From Candidatus Woesearchaeota archaeon (lineage in GTDB: Archaea > Nanobdellota > Nanobdellia > Woesearchaeales > ARS49), in assembly GCA_019323015.1 (NCBI GenBank), contig JAHWHY010000008.1, positions 3,720-67,719 of the forward strand: a stretch of DNA of 64,000 nt, written 5' to 3'. The notes beneath the pieces are model-generated. The model was not told the DNA's origin, searched no databases, and saw nothing but the letters and a program-made list of their open reading frames with translations. Below are positions 7,242 through 16,222 of this stretch, one piece after another. The position numbers and the translations under genes are program-made. Within the stretch, counting starts at the first letter, position 1. Each line of letters begins with the position of its first letter.

Positions 7242-9109
7242 AAGAGTTTTCAGAAGTATCTCACAAGAAGGGGCTTGAGCGCCTTGTTGAGGGCTTGACA
7301 GGAAGAAAGCCTGAGTTTATTTATGCAAGGCCTGATGAAAAGATTGACCGGTTTGCTCATGTTGTCAATAAAGGTGAGATTCCTGTCATTATTCCTTCTG
7401 AATTGATTGCTTATTACGAAAAATATAAGGAAAACGCAGATTATCTTGAATTTCTTGTAGCTATTCAGGCTGGAAGGTTATTGTATGGCAGTGCTGCTGT
7501 TAGTCTTGATGACTTTATTGAGTATCAGGAAAGGCTTTATAAAGACGGTTTCATAAAGAAAGAGCAGCCCATCTGGCATATTGATGATTTTTTTTCTACT
7601 TTTGAGGAAAGGGATTATTTGGCTAAGCAGATTTTTGAGATTGTTGAGAGTGCAAGGGTTAATGCCTGCTTGAGAAGAGATTATCTTGGTTTTAAGCAGA
7701 TTCTTGAGGATGTTATTCCAGCTAAATTCAAGGAGTTGCTTGATGGTCTTGGAAAACTTCCTAAGCAGATGCTTGATAATACTGTTCTTACACTGCTTCA
7801 GTACAAGCTTTTGCTTGGTTATCTTCCTGAGCACGAGATTAAGCCTAAGCAGGGAGAGCATAACAGGATTCGTGCTGCAAAAAAGAAAGGCATAATAATA
7901 AAGCCTTTTGTTCAGCAGTGTTATGATTTGCTTGATGAATGTTATGATCTTGCTTCTGTTGTCTTGGAAAGAGGCTCTGATTTAGGTGATTCTTTTATTG
8001 TGACAAAGAAACTGCACAGGATTATTTATGAGCATACTAAAGAAGTGCAACAGCAAAGTTACAGGGCACCCCAAAAAAAAGTTAAGGGATTGCGGGGTTT
8101 CTTGAATAAAGAAACAATGATTGTTACAGATGATGTTAGCAAGTTAGAGATTTTCAAGGACAATAAAATAAAGCATTCTGCTCTTGCAAAGGAAACCCCG
8201 CAATATCTGGAGTGGGATTCTGTTAACAATAAATATATTGAAGGTTTTCCTGTGTTTGAAAAGCAGGTGCGTCTTGGAAAAACTCATCGGATTATTGTTC
8301 CTAATCAAACTCTTGTGCAAAAATTGAAAAGAGAATTTAGCTTGATGAAGCCTGGCGGCAGGACTGTTTTGAAAAAGCAGAGGTCTGGCGAACTTGATTA
8401 TGAGCGTTTTGTTGAGTATCAAAATGATATTGCTGCCGGAGTCACTCCTGATGAAAGGATTTTTCAAAAGGTCTTGAACAGGAGGCGTGATGTTGCTGCC
8501 GCGCTTGTTGTGGATTTGAGTGGCTCCACTAACCGGTGGATTAATGAAGAGACAAGGCTTATTGATGTTATTGCAGAGGCTGTTTATTACTTGGGCTGTG
8601 GTGCAAGCCAGCTTGATGATTTAGTTGGCGTGTTTGGTTATTCCTCGTATTCCAGAAGAAGGACTGATTTTTATATTATTGCTGATTTTGGGAAAGCTCA
8701 TCCTGATAACCTGTTTTTTTTGGACGAGCTTTCAAGGATTACCGGCAAAAAACACAATCATGACGGCACTGCCATAAGGCACACCACTAAAAAATTATTA
8801 GAAACCGGCAGGAAAGACTTGCTTTTGATTCACATAAGTGATGGCGAGCCAGAGACTGTTCCCTTGCAAAAGGATTTATACAGGGATGAGAAAAATCTGC
8901 CTGTTTACAAGGGCGAGTATGCTTGGAATGATGTCAGAAAAGCCTTGTCAGAGGCAAGGGCAAGAGGTGTTTTGCCTGTCTGCATCAGGGTTAATGACCA
9001 GCGCGCAGATAATCTTGAGCGTGCATACGGAGTTCACTACAAGGTTCTTCCAAATCCTTTTGACTTGCAGAAGGTTCTCTGCACAACTTACAAGGATTTG
9101 GTTTCCTAG
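7238..9109 (+). CDS. VWA-domain protein (CbbO/NorD-like MoxR partner)
   Basis: 623 aa. The C-terminal 200 residues form a von Willebrand A domain with an intact MIDAS: DLSGST near residue 423, the downstream Thr in NHDGTAIRH, and HISDGEPE. The N-terminal 400 residues are mostly helical, as in CbbO and NorD. In these families the MIDAS docks the substrate onto the hexameric MoxR ring. It overlaps the ATPase gene by four bases, so the two are translated together. The substrate is unknown; AMP phosphorylase at 41-42 kb raises a Rubisco-type possibility but gives no proof. Confidence 0.88.
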   Translation: MKEFSEVSHKKGLERLVEGLTGRKPEFIYARPDEKIDRFAHVVNKGEIPVIIPSELIAYYEKYKENADYLEFLVAIQAGRLLYGSAAVSLDDFIEYQERLYKDGFIKKEQPIWHIDDFFSTFEERDYLAKQIFEIVESARVNACLRRDYLGFKQILEDVIPAKFKELLDGLGKLPKQMLDNTVLTLLQYKLLLGYLPEHEIKPKQGEHNRIRAAKKKGIIIKPFVQQCYDLLDECYDLASVVLERGSDLGDSFIVTKKLHRIIYEHTKEVQQQSYRAPQKKVKGLRGFLNKETMIVTDDVSKLEIFKDNKIKHSALAKETPQYLEWDSVNNKYIEGFPVFEKQVRLGKTHRIIVPNQTLVQKLKREFSLMKPGGRTVLKKQRSGELDYERFVEYQNDIAAGVTPDERIFQKVLNRRRDVAAALVVDLSGSTNRWINEETRLIDVIAEAVYYLGCGASQLDDLVGVFGYSSYSRRRTDFYIIADFGKAHPDNLFFLDELSRITGKKHNHDGTAIRHTTKKLLETGRKDLLLIHISDGEPETVPLQKDLYRDEKNLPVYKGEYAWNDVRKALSEARARGVLPVCIRVNDQRADNLERAYGVHYKVLPNPFDLQKVLCTTYKDLVS

Positions 9110-9210
9110 CCCACAACACAGACTCGCTAATTAAGTAGCTTAATTTCACAGTATTCTTTCGCTTTTCACTTGATTATTACTCACCAAACAGTGACTAAAG
9201 AAACAATAGC

Positions 9211-9218
9211 TTTATAAA
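9211..9218 (+). promoter_or_regulatory. TATA box of the EgtD-like gene
   Basis: TTTATAAA is centred 28 bases before the ATG at 9242 and only 19 before the ATG at 9233. With typical archaeal spacing the mRNA would begin near 9240, favouring the in-frame ATG at 9242 as a leaderless start. Confidence 0.45.
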
Positions 9219-9232
9219 GGCAGAAAGCATAT

Positions 9233-12190
9233 ATGCACGATATGGGGATGGAAGAAATAATTGAAAGAGAGATATCTGCTGTATTTGGCACTGCAAAGTT
9301 TGATAACCTTGACGAGTTCTTAAGCGTAGCCAGAAAATTTAATTTGCCTGTGGATGAATACAGCAATATCATAGACAACTTATCAATAAAAAACAAGGGA
9401 AGGAAAAAACCTCGCAAAGAAGATCTGGATGTCAGATCCAAACTGATTAAAGTAGTGAGCAGAAAGGAAATGCCTCATGATGAGCTTGCTGGGCGGGTAA
9501 GAGCTGTGGCTTCACTCCTAGGCAGTCCAGAACACTTCCAGAATTACATAAACCATTTCAATTATATCTCAAGCGAAGAATATAAGGAAAACACCAAGAT
9601 TTTCGGCAAGGATCTTCCGATTGCTGTCATAAAACAGCCAGAACCATTCAAGAAATACCTAAACATATGGAGAAATCTCTCAAAAAATCCAGCCAAGGCA
9701 GGCTTGGAGTTAAAATTCAGAGAGGTTTTTCAGGAATTTTTCAGCAAAGAGCGGACTAAACTGGAGTCTTCACTGTATTCAATCTTCTGCGATCAATTCG
9801 AAATTTTAAACTCTCCAGACAACCATCTAGGAGGCTGGTGGCTGAAAGAAATGCCTTCTAAAGAAGAGTTATGGCTTTCGCTATACGCTTTAAGAGAAAG
9901 CCTATACTTTGAAGAGAAAAAACAAGCACTTCTTTACAAGTTCATATTAGGGGCATGCGATATCGGCAGGAACCGTCCATTGAAACACATATTGATGGAG
10001 TATCAATCAAATCTAAGGGCACTCTTCAGGAAAGTGCCTGGAATCGTCCAGGAGATAGGTGAGCTGAGCAAAGAAGAAGCACTGCAATTCCCATTTGACC
10101 TTTTCACATATCCGGAAATGCAGGCCAAAATATTAAGATACTTCTCAAAAGTGCTAAACACTGTCAACCAAGAATACAGGCCACATATGTTAAAATTCAT
10201 GAGAGACATTTATCATCCTAACGATCCCGGTATCGGAAATAATAGACATATCCACGATGAAGACGCATTCACAGCTCCAGTAGACCATAAGAAATGGAAT
10301 GAATGGAGTAAGAGAATTTTTCTTCGGTTCCTTCATTTGGCAGAGGAATCAAATAATCTTGAATTTGCAGATGTTGCGAGTAGCGCCCAACCTACTGTGC
10401 CTAATTGGACAGATTTTAAGGCAAAATATACCGGACTCAAGCATTTTTATATTATCTGCAAAGACTTCTATAAGAACCCAGAACCGCCGGGCAGCCCATT
10501 TGGATTTGAGGCAGACACAAGAAAAACCCTGGAATCCCTAGCAGAGAAATGCCTTAACGAAAAAATTGGCTTCACGCGACTAAAGAACCTTCTTGGAAAG
10601 AAAGAAGCCAATAAAACTTTTGCTACCTACAAACAAGTATTTAGCACGATTATAGATCAAGTTTTTGTCAGAAAGAACAAAACATTGCACAAATTGGGAA
10701 GGTATGGATATGACGAACTCCAAACTATAGAAGGAAGGTATGAATATAACGCACTCCAAACTATAGAAGATGCCAGAAAAGGATATATGCTGGACACAGA
10801 TAGAGCCATCCAATTCTTCGAGACATTCCCTGAAATATTTGAGCTCTACGCAAAATTGTCTTCGCCAGAACATCCTCGCTACTGGAAGCAACAGAGAAGA
10901 ATATTAAGGGCTTTCACAAAAACAATCCAAACCATGACACAAATAGACGATCGTATAACACTCCACTTCATATTGAACAGGCCCAATACAGAACATGAGT
11001 ACTGCTATGCTTACCAGACAAGATCCCTAAGAGAGCTGGCCTTATTCGCAGAAGATGCCGCTCTTGCTTCTCCAGGTTTTAGTGTAAAGATTTTTGATGA
11101 TTACATGAACCACCTGGAGATGACTGCTGATCCAGCCGAAGGAGAGCTTGCAACTACAATACAGGAAGTCCAAGCATATAGGGATGATAAAACAGAAATC
11201 AGGCAGAAAGTGATTGCGCAGATAAAAGAACAGCTAGGAAACCCTGTTATAAAATTAAATATTCCTGACAAGATGTACACTCTCAAATCACAGGTCGAGG
11301 CTTGGAGAGAAGTTGCAGGAGATGAAGACTATATCAAAGGACAAGAGCATAACGAGGATGATTTCATAATAAAAGAGGTCTTGCCCAGGCTAACTGAACT
11401 TTGGGAAAGGAATCTTGAGATCATAACTCTAGGATGCGGAACAGGCGTTTCAGAGATAAAGGTTGCAAAAGCCATGGCAGACCAGCAAGAAAGAATGGGA
11501 AGTCTTGATTTATACTTAACTGATGTAAACGAAAGGATGCTTAATGAAGCGCGACTCAATGCGTACAGATACTATTCCAGAGCTATAATGACCATCGGAA
11601 AGCATGCAAGCCCAAATCCCCTTGATAACGATCCGCTGATAAATCCAAGAGCAAGAAAATGTAATTTCCTGGATTCAGAAGAAGTCAAACAAACATCTTT
11701 TGGCCTGGACGAAAGAAGAATATTCCTGCTACTGGGAGGAACCGTCGGAAATTTCCCGGCAGAAGTGAGAAAAAAAATTTATAGCAACGTATACAAAGCA
11801 ATGAAGCCTGGTGATGCATTGATAGTCACCTGTGGAGTAAAACCAGACCCAGAGCACTACAGGGGAAAATCAACTGCACAATTCCTATTCGCGCCATTGA
11901 AGGCCGCAGGCCTGCAAGAACATCAGATAGCAGAATTTAAAAAAGGAATGCAAAGATATGAATGTGATGTTGTTGGAAACAGGATCGTGGGCTCAGTATC
12001 ACTGAACAGGCCAGTAAAAGTAAGCGGAGTCCAGCTTAAGAAGGGCACACTGTTTGAAGTCCTTTACTCAGACAGAATAGATCCAGAATCATTCAAAAAA
12101 GAGCTGGACATGTTCGAACTGCACGGTGGAGAGCCGATACTGACAGACGGCTCAAGGGCAATAGCAGTATGCTATAAGAAAGCATCATAA
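9233..12190 (+). CDS. Giant protein with C-terminal EgtD-like methyltransferase
   Basis: 985 aa. Residues about 690-985 resemble the histidine-specific SAM methyltransferase family (EgtD type): motif I IITLGCGTG near 724, LYLTDVNERML for ribose binding, LLLGGTVGNF near 834, and MKPGDALIVTCG. The first 690 residues are helical and match nothing I know. EgtD makes trimethyl-histidine for ergothioneine; here the substrate is unknown and may be a protein or cofactor bound by the large N-terminus. A 36-bp in-frame tandem duplication lies at 10697-10768. The longest frame is given; TATA spacing favours the start at 9242. Its codon use (more CCA, AGA, GAA) differs from the preceding operon. Confidence 0.8.
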   Translation: MHDMGMEEIIEREISAVFGTAKFDNLDEFLSVARKFNLPVDEYSNIIDNLSIKNKGRKKPRKEDLDVRSKLIKVVSRKEMPHDELAGRVRAVASLLGSPEHFQNYINHFNYISSEEYKENTKIFGKDLPIAVIKQPEPFKKYLNIWRNLSKNPAKAGLELKFREVFQEFFSKERTKLESSLYSIFCDQFEILNSPDNHLGGWWLKEMPSKEELWLSLYALRESLYFEEKKQALLYKFILGACDIGRNRPLKHILMEYQSNLRALFRKVPGIVQEIGELSKEEALQFPFDLFTYPEMQAKILRYFSKVLNTVNQEYRPHMLKFMRDIYHPNDPGIGNNRHIHDEDAFTAPVDHKKWNEWSKRIFLRFLHLAEESNNLEFADVASSAQPTVPNWTDFKAKYTGLKHFYIICKDFYKNPEPPGSPFGFEADTRKTLESLAEKCLNEKIGFTRLKNLLGKKEANKTFATYKQVFSTIIDQVFVRKNKTLHKLGRYGYDELQTIEGRYEYNALQTIEDARKGYMLDTDRAIQFFETFPEIFELYAKLSSPEHPRYWKQQRRILRAFTKTIQTMTQIDDRITLHFILNRPNTEHEYCYAYQTRSLRELALFAEDAALASPGFSVKIFDDYMNHLEMTADPAEGELATTIQEVQAYRDDKTEIRQKVIAQIKEQLGNPVIKLNIPDKMYTLKSQVEAWREVAGDEDYIKGQEHNEDDFIIKEVLPRLTELWERNLEIITLGCGTGVSEIKVAKAMADQQERMGSLDLYLTDVNERMLNEARLNAYRYYSRAIMTIGKHASPNPLDNDPLINPRARKCNFLDSEEVKQTSFGLDERRIFLLLGGTVGNFPAEVRKKIYSNVYKAMKPGDALIVTCGVKPDPEHYRGKSTAQFLFAPLKAAGLQEHQIAEFKKGMQRYECDVVGNRIVGSVSLNRPVKVSGVQLKKGTLFEVLYSDRIDPESFKKELDMFELHGGEPILTDGSRAIAVCYKKAS
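10697..10768 (+). repeat. 36-bp in-frame tandem duplication
   Basis: Two adjacent 36-base units (10697-10732 and 10733-10768) differ at only three positions. They encode two copies of a 12-residue unit of the type GRYxYxxLQTIE. The near identity suggests a recent duplication inside the N-terminal helical region of the EgtD-like protein. Confidence 0.85.
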
Positions 12191-13150
12191 TTCCGGAAGG
12201 TAGTTTATTTGGTGCACTTCATAATTTAAGATTATGGTATAATCCCTCAGGACATCTGAAAATTCTTTTTTGATTTTGTTTAATAAATCATATAGCTCAA
12301 GTATGTCCTTTGCCATTGGCTCAAATTCCAGGTCTGAGATGCCTATTGCTTCTGTGATGTATATTACTTTAGGATTATATCTTAAAAAAGTCAGGAGTTT
12401 GCTTTTCTTGTCTTTTGTCAGGTTTTCAAGATAAAGAAATACCTTGAAGTATTGATAGCCTAGTTTTGCTGTATTTAACATTGCTCTGAAGCCTATAAGA
12501 ATTTTTCTTTTTTGCAGATTTTTTATCCTGTTTCTTGCAGTTGCTGTTGTTATTTCCAGTTTATCTGCAATCTTATACAAAGGAATTCTTGCATTCTTTG
12601 CAAGCAGCCCAAGTATCTTTGCATCAGTAAAGTCAATTTCTTCCTGTGCATATGTTTCTATTCTCCATTCTGTATCTTCTTTTTTGTCATAAAGATAATT
12701 GTTTTTGTAATGATACACGTTTGTTGCGATGGACACTGCCTTGTTTTGGATGTTTTTGGCAAATTTCAAGTAAATGTCATCAGTTACATTTTTTAATTGG
12801 TTAATGTCTTTTGCCCAGATGACCAAAACAAGGTTCCAGGGTCCTTCTATGCTTACTACCCATCCTATGCTTAGATGTTTTTTTACATAATCTATTATTT
12901 CCTTTTCTTTTTCAGGCGTGCTGTTCTGAAGTTTAAGCAGGAACCTGCAGTACATGTAGCCTAGTTTTGCAGTGTCTATTACTGTATAATATCCCAGAAT
13001 TATCTTTTTCTCTTCTAATCTTTTAATTCTGTAATTAACTACTTCTTTGGACAGCCTTACTTTCTTTGCAATCTGTGATATGCTGGCTCTTGCATTCATG
13101 TCCAGCTCTGAAAGTATTTTTCTGTCTTTTTTGTCTAGTTTAATAGCCAT
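12185..13150 (-). CDS. Duplicated Lrp/AsnC-family regulator
   Basis: 321 aa containing two tandem Lrp/AsnC modules. Module 1: LDKKDRKILSELDMNARASI, then an HTH (AKKVRLSKEVVNYRIKRLEE) and a ligand-binding-type domain. Module 2 begins DFTDAKILGLLAKNARIPLY, with HTH KLEITTATARNRIKNLQ. Fused double modules occur in archaea and may act as pseudo-dimers. A TATA box (13174-13181) is 27 bases before the ATG at 13150, favouring this start over the ATG at 13159. The gene overlaps the end of the convergent EgtD-like gene by six bases. The effector is unknown. Confidence 0.85.
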   Translation of the reverse strand: MAIKLDKKDRKILSELDMNARASISQIAKKVRLSKEVVNYRIKRLEEKKIILGYYTVIDTAKLGYMYCRFLLKLQNSTPEKEKEIIDYVKKHLSIGWVVSIEGPWNLVLVIWAKDINQLKNVTDDIYLKFAKNIQNKAVSIATNVYHYKNNYLYDKKEDTEWRIETYAQEEIDFTDAKILGLLAKNARIPLYKIADKLEITTATARNRIKNLQKRKILIGFRAMLNTAKLGYQYFKVFLYLENLTKDKKSKLLTFLRYNPKVIYITEAIGISDLEFEPMAKDILELYDLLNKIKKEFSDVLRDYTIILNYEVHQINYLPEL

Positions 13151-13264
13151 TTTTATCATATAGTTTATTTTAGCTTATAAAACTTTCGTTTTGATAAAAA
13201 AATAAACAAGTATTTTTATTAACATCTTTCACCATTAAACTGTTTGTGATAGTACAAAATCATC

Positions 13265-13299
13265 TCGGAAAACTTCCGAAAAAACAAAGGATTTTCCGA
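13265..13299 (+). promoter_or_regulatory. Inverted repeat just upstream of the ribosome binding site
   Basis: TCGGAAAA (13265-13272) and TTTTCCGA (13292-13299) form a perfect 8-bp inverted repeat with a 19-base loop. The right arm ends two bases before GGAGG (13301-13305) of the 13313 gene, so an RNA hairpin here could affect ribosome access. A similar GGAAAA-bearing pair lies at 14976-15026. Confidence 0.45.
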
Positions 13300-13312
13300 T
13301 GGAGGCTAAAAA

Positions 13313-13957
13313 ATGATAATTTGGGGGTTTAAAACAAGGCTCACAGAATCTGGCGATGCTGATGTTATTAGCAATGCCTGTCCTGAATGCAGTGGAAACC
13401 TTGTGCTTCATGATCTGAAGAAATGGTTTACTCTATATTTTATTCCTGTATTTCCTTATAGTACAATAGAATCCTGCTACAAATGTATGAATTGTGAAAA
13501 GACTTTCAAGCAGGAGATTAAGGAAATGCTTCAGGATTCTAAAAAAAGCAGGGACAAGATAAAGAAAGAGATGCAGAAGATGTTTGCAACCACTCTTGCT
13601 GCCTGCATGACACATATGGCTTCTATTGATGGCAGAATCAGTAGGGAAGAAAAAGAAGAACTTGATACCTTAATGAATACCCTTCCTGATTTCAAGGCAG
13701 ACATTAAGAAAACTATTGAACAGGTCAAGAAAGCTAAGAATAATGATGCTATATTTGCAAAGCTCAATCAAGCAAAGCAGGTTCTTACATCTGAAGGAAT
13801 AATGCTGATTATTGCACAGCTTGCAAGAGTGCTTCTTGCAGACGGCAAAATCAACAAGAAAGAAGAGGCCTTGATGAAAGAATACCTTCTTGTCTGCGGC
13901 ATCCCAAGAGATGCATACAGCACAATTATTGAAAGAGCTAAGGAGGCAAAAAAATGA
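13313..13957 (+). CDS. Zinc-ribbon plus TerB-like domain protein
   Basis: 214 aa. The N-terminus (MIIWGFKTR, then CPEC near residue 24, WFTLYFIPVFPYST, and CxxC near 60) is the zinc-ribbon type that precedes TerB domains. Residues about 80-210 are a TerB-like helical domain, with MTHMASIDGRISREEKEEL and VLLADGKINKKEEALM as the two acidic D-G-x-I/x-E repeats. TerB proteins act at the membrane in stress responses and possibly metal sensing. First gene of a tight ten-gene operon; GGAGG precedes the ATG. It overlaps the next gene by four bases. Confidence 0.85.
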   Translation: MIIWGFKTRLTESGDADVISNACPECSGNLVLHDLKKWFTLYFIPVFPYSTIESCYKCMNCEKTFKQEIKEMLQDSKKSRDKIKKEMQKMFATTLAACMTHMASIDGRISREEKEELDTLMNTLPDFKADIKKTIEQVKKAKNNDAIFAKLNQAKQVLTSEGIMLIIAQLARVLLADGKINKKEEALMKEYLLVCGIPRDAYSTIIERAKEAKK

Positions 13958-14754
13958 GAAGTATAATTGCAGCCCTAATTATTGCAATGATTATCTGCGT
14001 GGCAACAGGCTGCAGCAATAATATACCGAATACGGTTTCAAGCGCAAATGATTCTGCTGTAGAAGAAACTCCTGAAGAAAAAGAAGCAAGGCTTGCAGAG
14101 GAAAAAGCTAAGGCAGACGCTGAAAAGATTGCAGAAGAGGAAGAAAAGATCATGCTTGCTAAAATTAAGAAGTCAATCAATAGCTCTGTTGAAGAGTGCA
14201 GGGAAATTGAAGATGAATTTAATAACACGTTTTGTTTTGCAGAGCACGGCGTGATGCTGATGAAGCAGGCCAAAACTGATAGCAACCCTCACCCTGTTTT
14301 TAGCAAAGAATATCATCCAGTCTATAACTTGTGCGAATATGCAAATAATAGTGATTTATGCTATTTTTATGCTGCAGTTGTGCTTAAAGCACCTGGTTTT
14401 TGCGATAAGGTTGAGGACAAGACCGGCTGTGAACTGCTTTCCAGCCATATGTTCTGCAGAAGAATGATTAATCCCAATCAATGCTTGCTGGACAAGGCTA
14501 CACTGATGCGGTTCATAAGCAAGAGTGCTGCAAAGCAAATATGCAGTCAGATGGATGAATTCAATAAATATCCTGATGCAGAAAAATATAATTGCAGTGA
14601 GATAGATTTTGAAGAGGCAGAATACGACAGCGAGCCTTTCAGGGACAGGTTCTTTTTGATGTATTTCATGACAAAGATTATGGGATTTGAAGTGGACAAG
14701 ACCACTATGCGGGAATATGTAAGAGAAATGGTGGAAGAAAATGAACAAGACTAA
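13954..14754 (+). CDS. Cys-rich lipoprotein, 266 aa
   Basis: The N-terminus is a lipoprotein signal peptide (RSIIAALIIAMIICVATGC; lipobox ATGC with Cys near residue 20), so the protein is probably anchored outside the membrane. An acidic coiled-coil-like segment (residues 35-75) follows, then a Cys-rich globular part with at least nine cysteines, likely disulfide-bonded. No family recognised. It overlaps the TerB-like gene by four bases and the next by 14. Confidence 0.75.
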   Translation: MRSIIAALIIAMIICVATGCSNNIPNTVSSANDSAVEETPEEKEARLAEEKAKADAEKIAEEEEKIMLAKIKKSINSSVEECREIEDEFNNTFCFAEHGVMLMKQAKTDSNPHPVFSKEYHPVYNLCEYANNSDLCYFYAAVVLKAPGFCDKVEDKTGCELLSSHMFCRRMINPNQCLLDKATLMRFISKSAAKQICSQMDEFNKYPDAEKYNCSEIDFEEAEYDSEPFRDRFFLMYFMTKIMGFEVDKTTMREYVREMVEENEQD

Positions 14755-14959
14755 GATTATTGTGGAAATAATCTGTATTATCCTTTCAGTTTTTTTTATT
14801 TCCTTTGCTATTGAGAATAATATAGGAGGCTTGTTTGGGGTTTCTGTTGCAGGCGCAATTATTTTTTGGTCTGTTGTTCGCATCTGGAAAGAAATAACAG
14901 ACGGCAAAAAGCTGTATTTGACAAGAAAAAACAGAAAATTCCAGATTCAAAGAAAGTAA
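14741..14959 (+). CDS. Small membrane protein, 72 aa
   Basis: Two hydrophobic segments, IIVEIICIILSVFFISFAI and GGLFGVSVAGAIIFWSVV, form a helical hairpin followed by a basic cytoplasmic tail (YLTRKNRKFQIQRK). No catalytic residues are visible. It starts inside the end of the lipoprotein gene and so is probably coupled to it. Confidence 0.7.
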   Translation: MNKTKIIVEIICIILSVFFISFAIENNIGGLFGVSVAGAIIFWSVVRIWKEITDGKKLYLTRKNRKFQIQRK

Positions 14960-14975
14960 GTATCAAATTTAATAT

Positions 14976-15026
14976 TTAGTTTTCCTGGAGAGGTGATTCA
15001 ATATAGCGTTAGCTCTGGAAAACTAA
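14976..15026 (+). promoter_or_regulatory. 10-bp inverted repeat before the ribosome binding site
   Basis: TTAGTTTTCC (14976-14985) and GGAAAACTAA (15017-15026) are perfect complements separated by 31 bases. The right arm runs directly into the strong AAGGAGG ribosome binding site of the gene at 15038, so folding could hide or expose it. Confidence 0.5.
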
Positions 15027-15037
15027 GGAGGTTAAAA

Positions 15038-16222
15038 ATGGCAGATAAAAATCAAAAGAAAGATGAATTAGAAGTTAGGGTTAAATTATCAGGCAGGGAA
15101 TTAAGATTGAGAAAGATTGGGCTTATTGATCCTGTAAGGCACAAGGAAGAAGTTGCTGCATACCTGTCAGAGAATGGGCTAGCACTTCCAGAAAAAAGGA
15201 TAATTAAAAGGCCAAAAAATGTGCCTAATATGACTACAATAAGAAGCCTGGCTGACAGAACAGTTGTGATGCAGTATGAATTTAATAGGTCGCTAAAATG
15301 GGTCCATAATAATACATCGCTTAATAGGGTAAAAGAATTCTTTTTGCAAAAAGTGCTTGGAAAAAAGCTTATGAATCCTGATGAAGTCATTGACGCGCAA
15401 CTGCAAAACATGAGTGATATTAATGCAATCTACAAAGATTTTGTGGATTATTCAATGCATTTGCTGCATAATCACCATAGCTTGATGCTTGACAGGCTGG
15501 ATGAAAGGGGATATAATCGGGCAATGCTTATTGAAGCAATAAAAGCATGGAAAGAAATCTCTGAAAAGCACAAGACAGCAAGAAAAAGGCTGGCAGAAGA
15601 AAAAAAGAACAATTCTTTTGACAAGGTTCTAGCAGATGCTGTAAATGAAAACCAGCCCATGTCAGAATATGGGCCAAGAATTTTGCGTGTTACTAATGCA
15701 GAAAAAGCTATGTTAAGGGCTAATCATGATGAACAGGAATCCAGAAGAATAATCAATCTTGTATACAGGCAGGAACAGTACCTTAACACAGAGATGCGGT
15801 TCATGCTTGACCTTTACCAGTTGTCTTTTTTCATAGACGCGCATAGAATAGCTGCTTTGCAGCAAAGCCAGAACGTGACAAGAACCATTGAACAGACTAA
15901 AGATCTTGTTCATAATCTTGTGCAGGGAGGCAATTACGATGCTGCCTTGCTTGAACAACATGTTGGCTTAAACAAGAGTGTCAAGTACTTGTATGGATTT
16001 GTTTCTTCTGTTATGGACAATGTTGTTGCACTGCATAATTCCGGGTATCTGCAGCTGCCAAGCACTGACAAGACGCATATTTTTGGTGGCTTGAAAAGTG
16101 GATTCAGGAATTATCTCCTGGAGGATGCAGTCCTGGAAGACCTGGAAGAGCCAGGAATCCTTATCGACAGGATGGCTATTGCATTGCCATCAGAAATTGA
16201 AGTGGTTGAGGATGACAGCTAA
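15038..16222 (+). CDS. Helical hypothetical protein, 394 aa
   Basis: Predominantly alpha-helical, soluble, charged protein (for example YNRAMLIEAIKAWKEISEKH and RTIEQTKDLVHNLVQGG). No signal peptide or known domain. The ATG at 15038 is preceded by AAGGAGGTTAAAA; a GTG further upstream at 14993 lacks a ribosome binding site. The 3' end overlaps the next gene by 11 bases. With the two genes after it, it forms a trio of helical proteins that could assemble together; that is inference from operon context. Confidence 0.75.
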   Translation: MADKNQKKDELEVRVKLSGRELRLRKIGLIDPVRHKEEVAAYLSENGLALPEKRIIKRPKNVPNMTTIRSLADRTVVMQYEFNRSLKWVHNNTSLNRVKEFFLQKVLGKKLMNPDEVIDAQLQNMSDINAIYKDFVDYSMHLLHNHHSLMLDRLDERGYNRAMLIEAIKAWKEISEKHKTARKRLAEEKKNNSFDKVLADAVNENQPMSEYGPRILRVTNAEKAMLRANHDEQESRRIINLVYRQEQYLNTEMRFMLDLYQLSFFIDAHRIAALQQSQNVTRTIEQTKDLVHNLVQGGNYDAALLEQHVGLNKSVKYLYGFVSSVMDNVVALHNSGYLQLPSTDKTHIFGGLKSGFRNYLLEDAVLEDLEEPGILIDRMAIALPSEIEVVEDDS

